Assembly (NCBI GenBank): GCA_035415725.1
Contig: DAOOGN010000075.1
Coordinates: forward strand, 1 to 22,969
Reading direction: 5' to 3'
Origin: DSWT01 sp035415725
Lineage (GTDB): Bacteria; Chloroflexota; Anaerolineae; B4-G1; SLSP01
Length of the DNA: 22,969 bases
The position numbers were made by a program, and so were the translations under genes. Of the stretch, positions 22,802 to 22,969 are shown piece by piece; the stretch's first letter is position 1, and each line of letters begins with the position of its first letter. The notes beneath the pieces were generated by a model. That model searched no databases, had not been told where the DNA came from, and saw only the letters and a program-made list of their open reading frames with translations.

Positions 22802-22835
22802 ACACCGCTAATCTTGCTAATCTACGCGAATCTTT
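22802..22835. repeat. TAATCTTGC / TAATCTACGCGAATC word repeat
   Basis: The leader of the PP2C gene carries GCTAATCTTGCTAATCTACG followed by CGAATC, three near copies of one short word, between element copy C and the ribosome site. Confidence 0.5.
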
Positions 22836-22845
22836 CTTGAAAAAT

Positions 22846-22917
22846 GTATCTATTCAGGCTCGTAAACCTGACAAAGCCATTTATTCCCTATGCCAGGTGT
22901 GGCGCAGACTTTGGTAT
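22846..22917 (+). repeat. Intergenic element copy C
   Basis: A full copy with TATCTATTCAGGC, the CAGG/CCTG hairpin, ACAAAGCCATTTATTCCC, then GGTGTGGCGCAGACTTTGGT. Only a few bases differ from copy B over about 70 bp. In the sense of the PP2C gene it ends GAATAGATAC 63 nt before the ATG. The 52 bp to the window end hold no gene that I can support. Confidence 0.87.
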
Positions 22918-22969
22918 TGGACTTTTGACAAATGCCTCGATAAACAGGGTCCGGTATTGACAAAAAACG

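Noticed and set aside
22925..22962. Two plus-strand TTGACA boxes near the window end
   Set aside because: Neither has a -10 box at 16-18 bp within the visible sequence.
1..22969. CRISPR array, tRNA, rRNA or riboswitch
   Set aside because: No regularly spaced identical repeats, no cloverleaf or rRNA-like stretch, and no known riboswitch core were seen by eye. The dispersed copies are far apart and variable.

Overview
The window is a gene-dense stretch of bacterial DNA (GC-rich, estimated by eye) with 21 convincing protein genes and no rRNA, tRNA or CRISPR array that I can see. I think it comes from a Chloroflexota bacterium, probably Anaerolineae-like. The reasons are a LysM-CAP lipoprotein with Thr/Pro-rich linkers, a sortase with a Pro/Thr-rich stalk, stand-alone PP2C and response-regulator proteins, an NDP-forming acyl-CoA synthetase, and spacers full of short hairpin repeats. 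This is inference from gene style, not a database match.

Layout. 292-2364 (+): a polar amino acid ABC importer, made of a permease fused to an RDD membrane domain and a GlnQ-type ATPase; no binding protein is in view. 2457-4322 (+): a URO-D-superfamily protein and a creatininase-family amidase, meeting a convergent TIM-barrel amidohydrolase (4309-5067, -). 5161-6948: divergent RNase HI (-) and LysM/CAP lipoprotein (+). 7018-13840 (-): PycB-like carboxyltransferase, response regulator, RpiA, an MFS transporter and an ADP-forming acyl-CoA synthetase. 14025-17179 (-): a surface operon of polyprenyl-phosphate sugar phosphotransferase, SAM methyltransferase and sortase, the last two coupled by a GTGA overlap. 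17697-18923 (+): a PLP aminotransferase. 19010-22782 (-): a same-strand run of PP2C phosphatase, small P-loop protein, MobB, archease and RtcB. The last two are the classic RNA ligase and its activator.

The most unusual signal lies between the genes. A roughly 70-bp intergenic element, with core word CTTATTCCCTAT and end word TATCTATTCAGGC, recurs six times in full or degenerate form, and its end word recurs twice more behind other hairpins. Every assigned copy has the same orientation relative to the gene downstream: the end that reads GAATAGATAC in the sense direction always faces the start codon, usually 24-78 nt away. It could be a 5' leader or regulatory element, or a repeat whose insertion is tied to gene starts. 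Many other spacers are built from a private 8-13 nt word repeated imperfectly, or from long inverted repeats. Two inverted repeats supply the stop codon and last codons of the gene before them.

I see no defence island, secretion locus or other obviously new multi-gene machine. The best candidates for something undescribed are the orientation-locked leader element, the permease-RDD fusion, and the PP2C/P-loop/MobB/archease/RtcB run.
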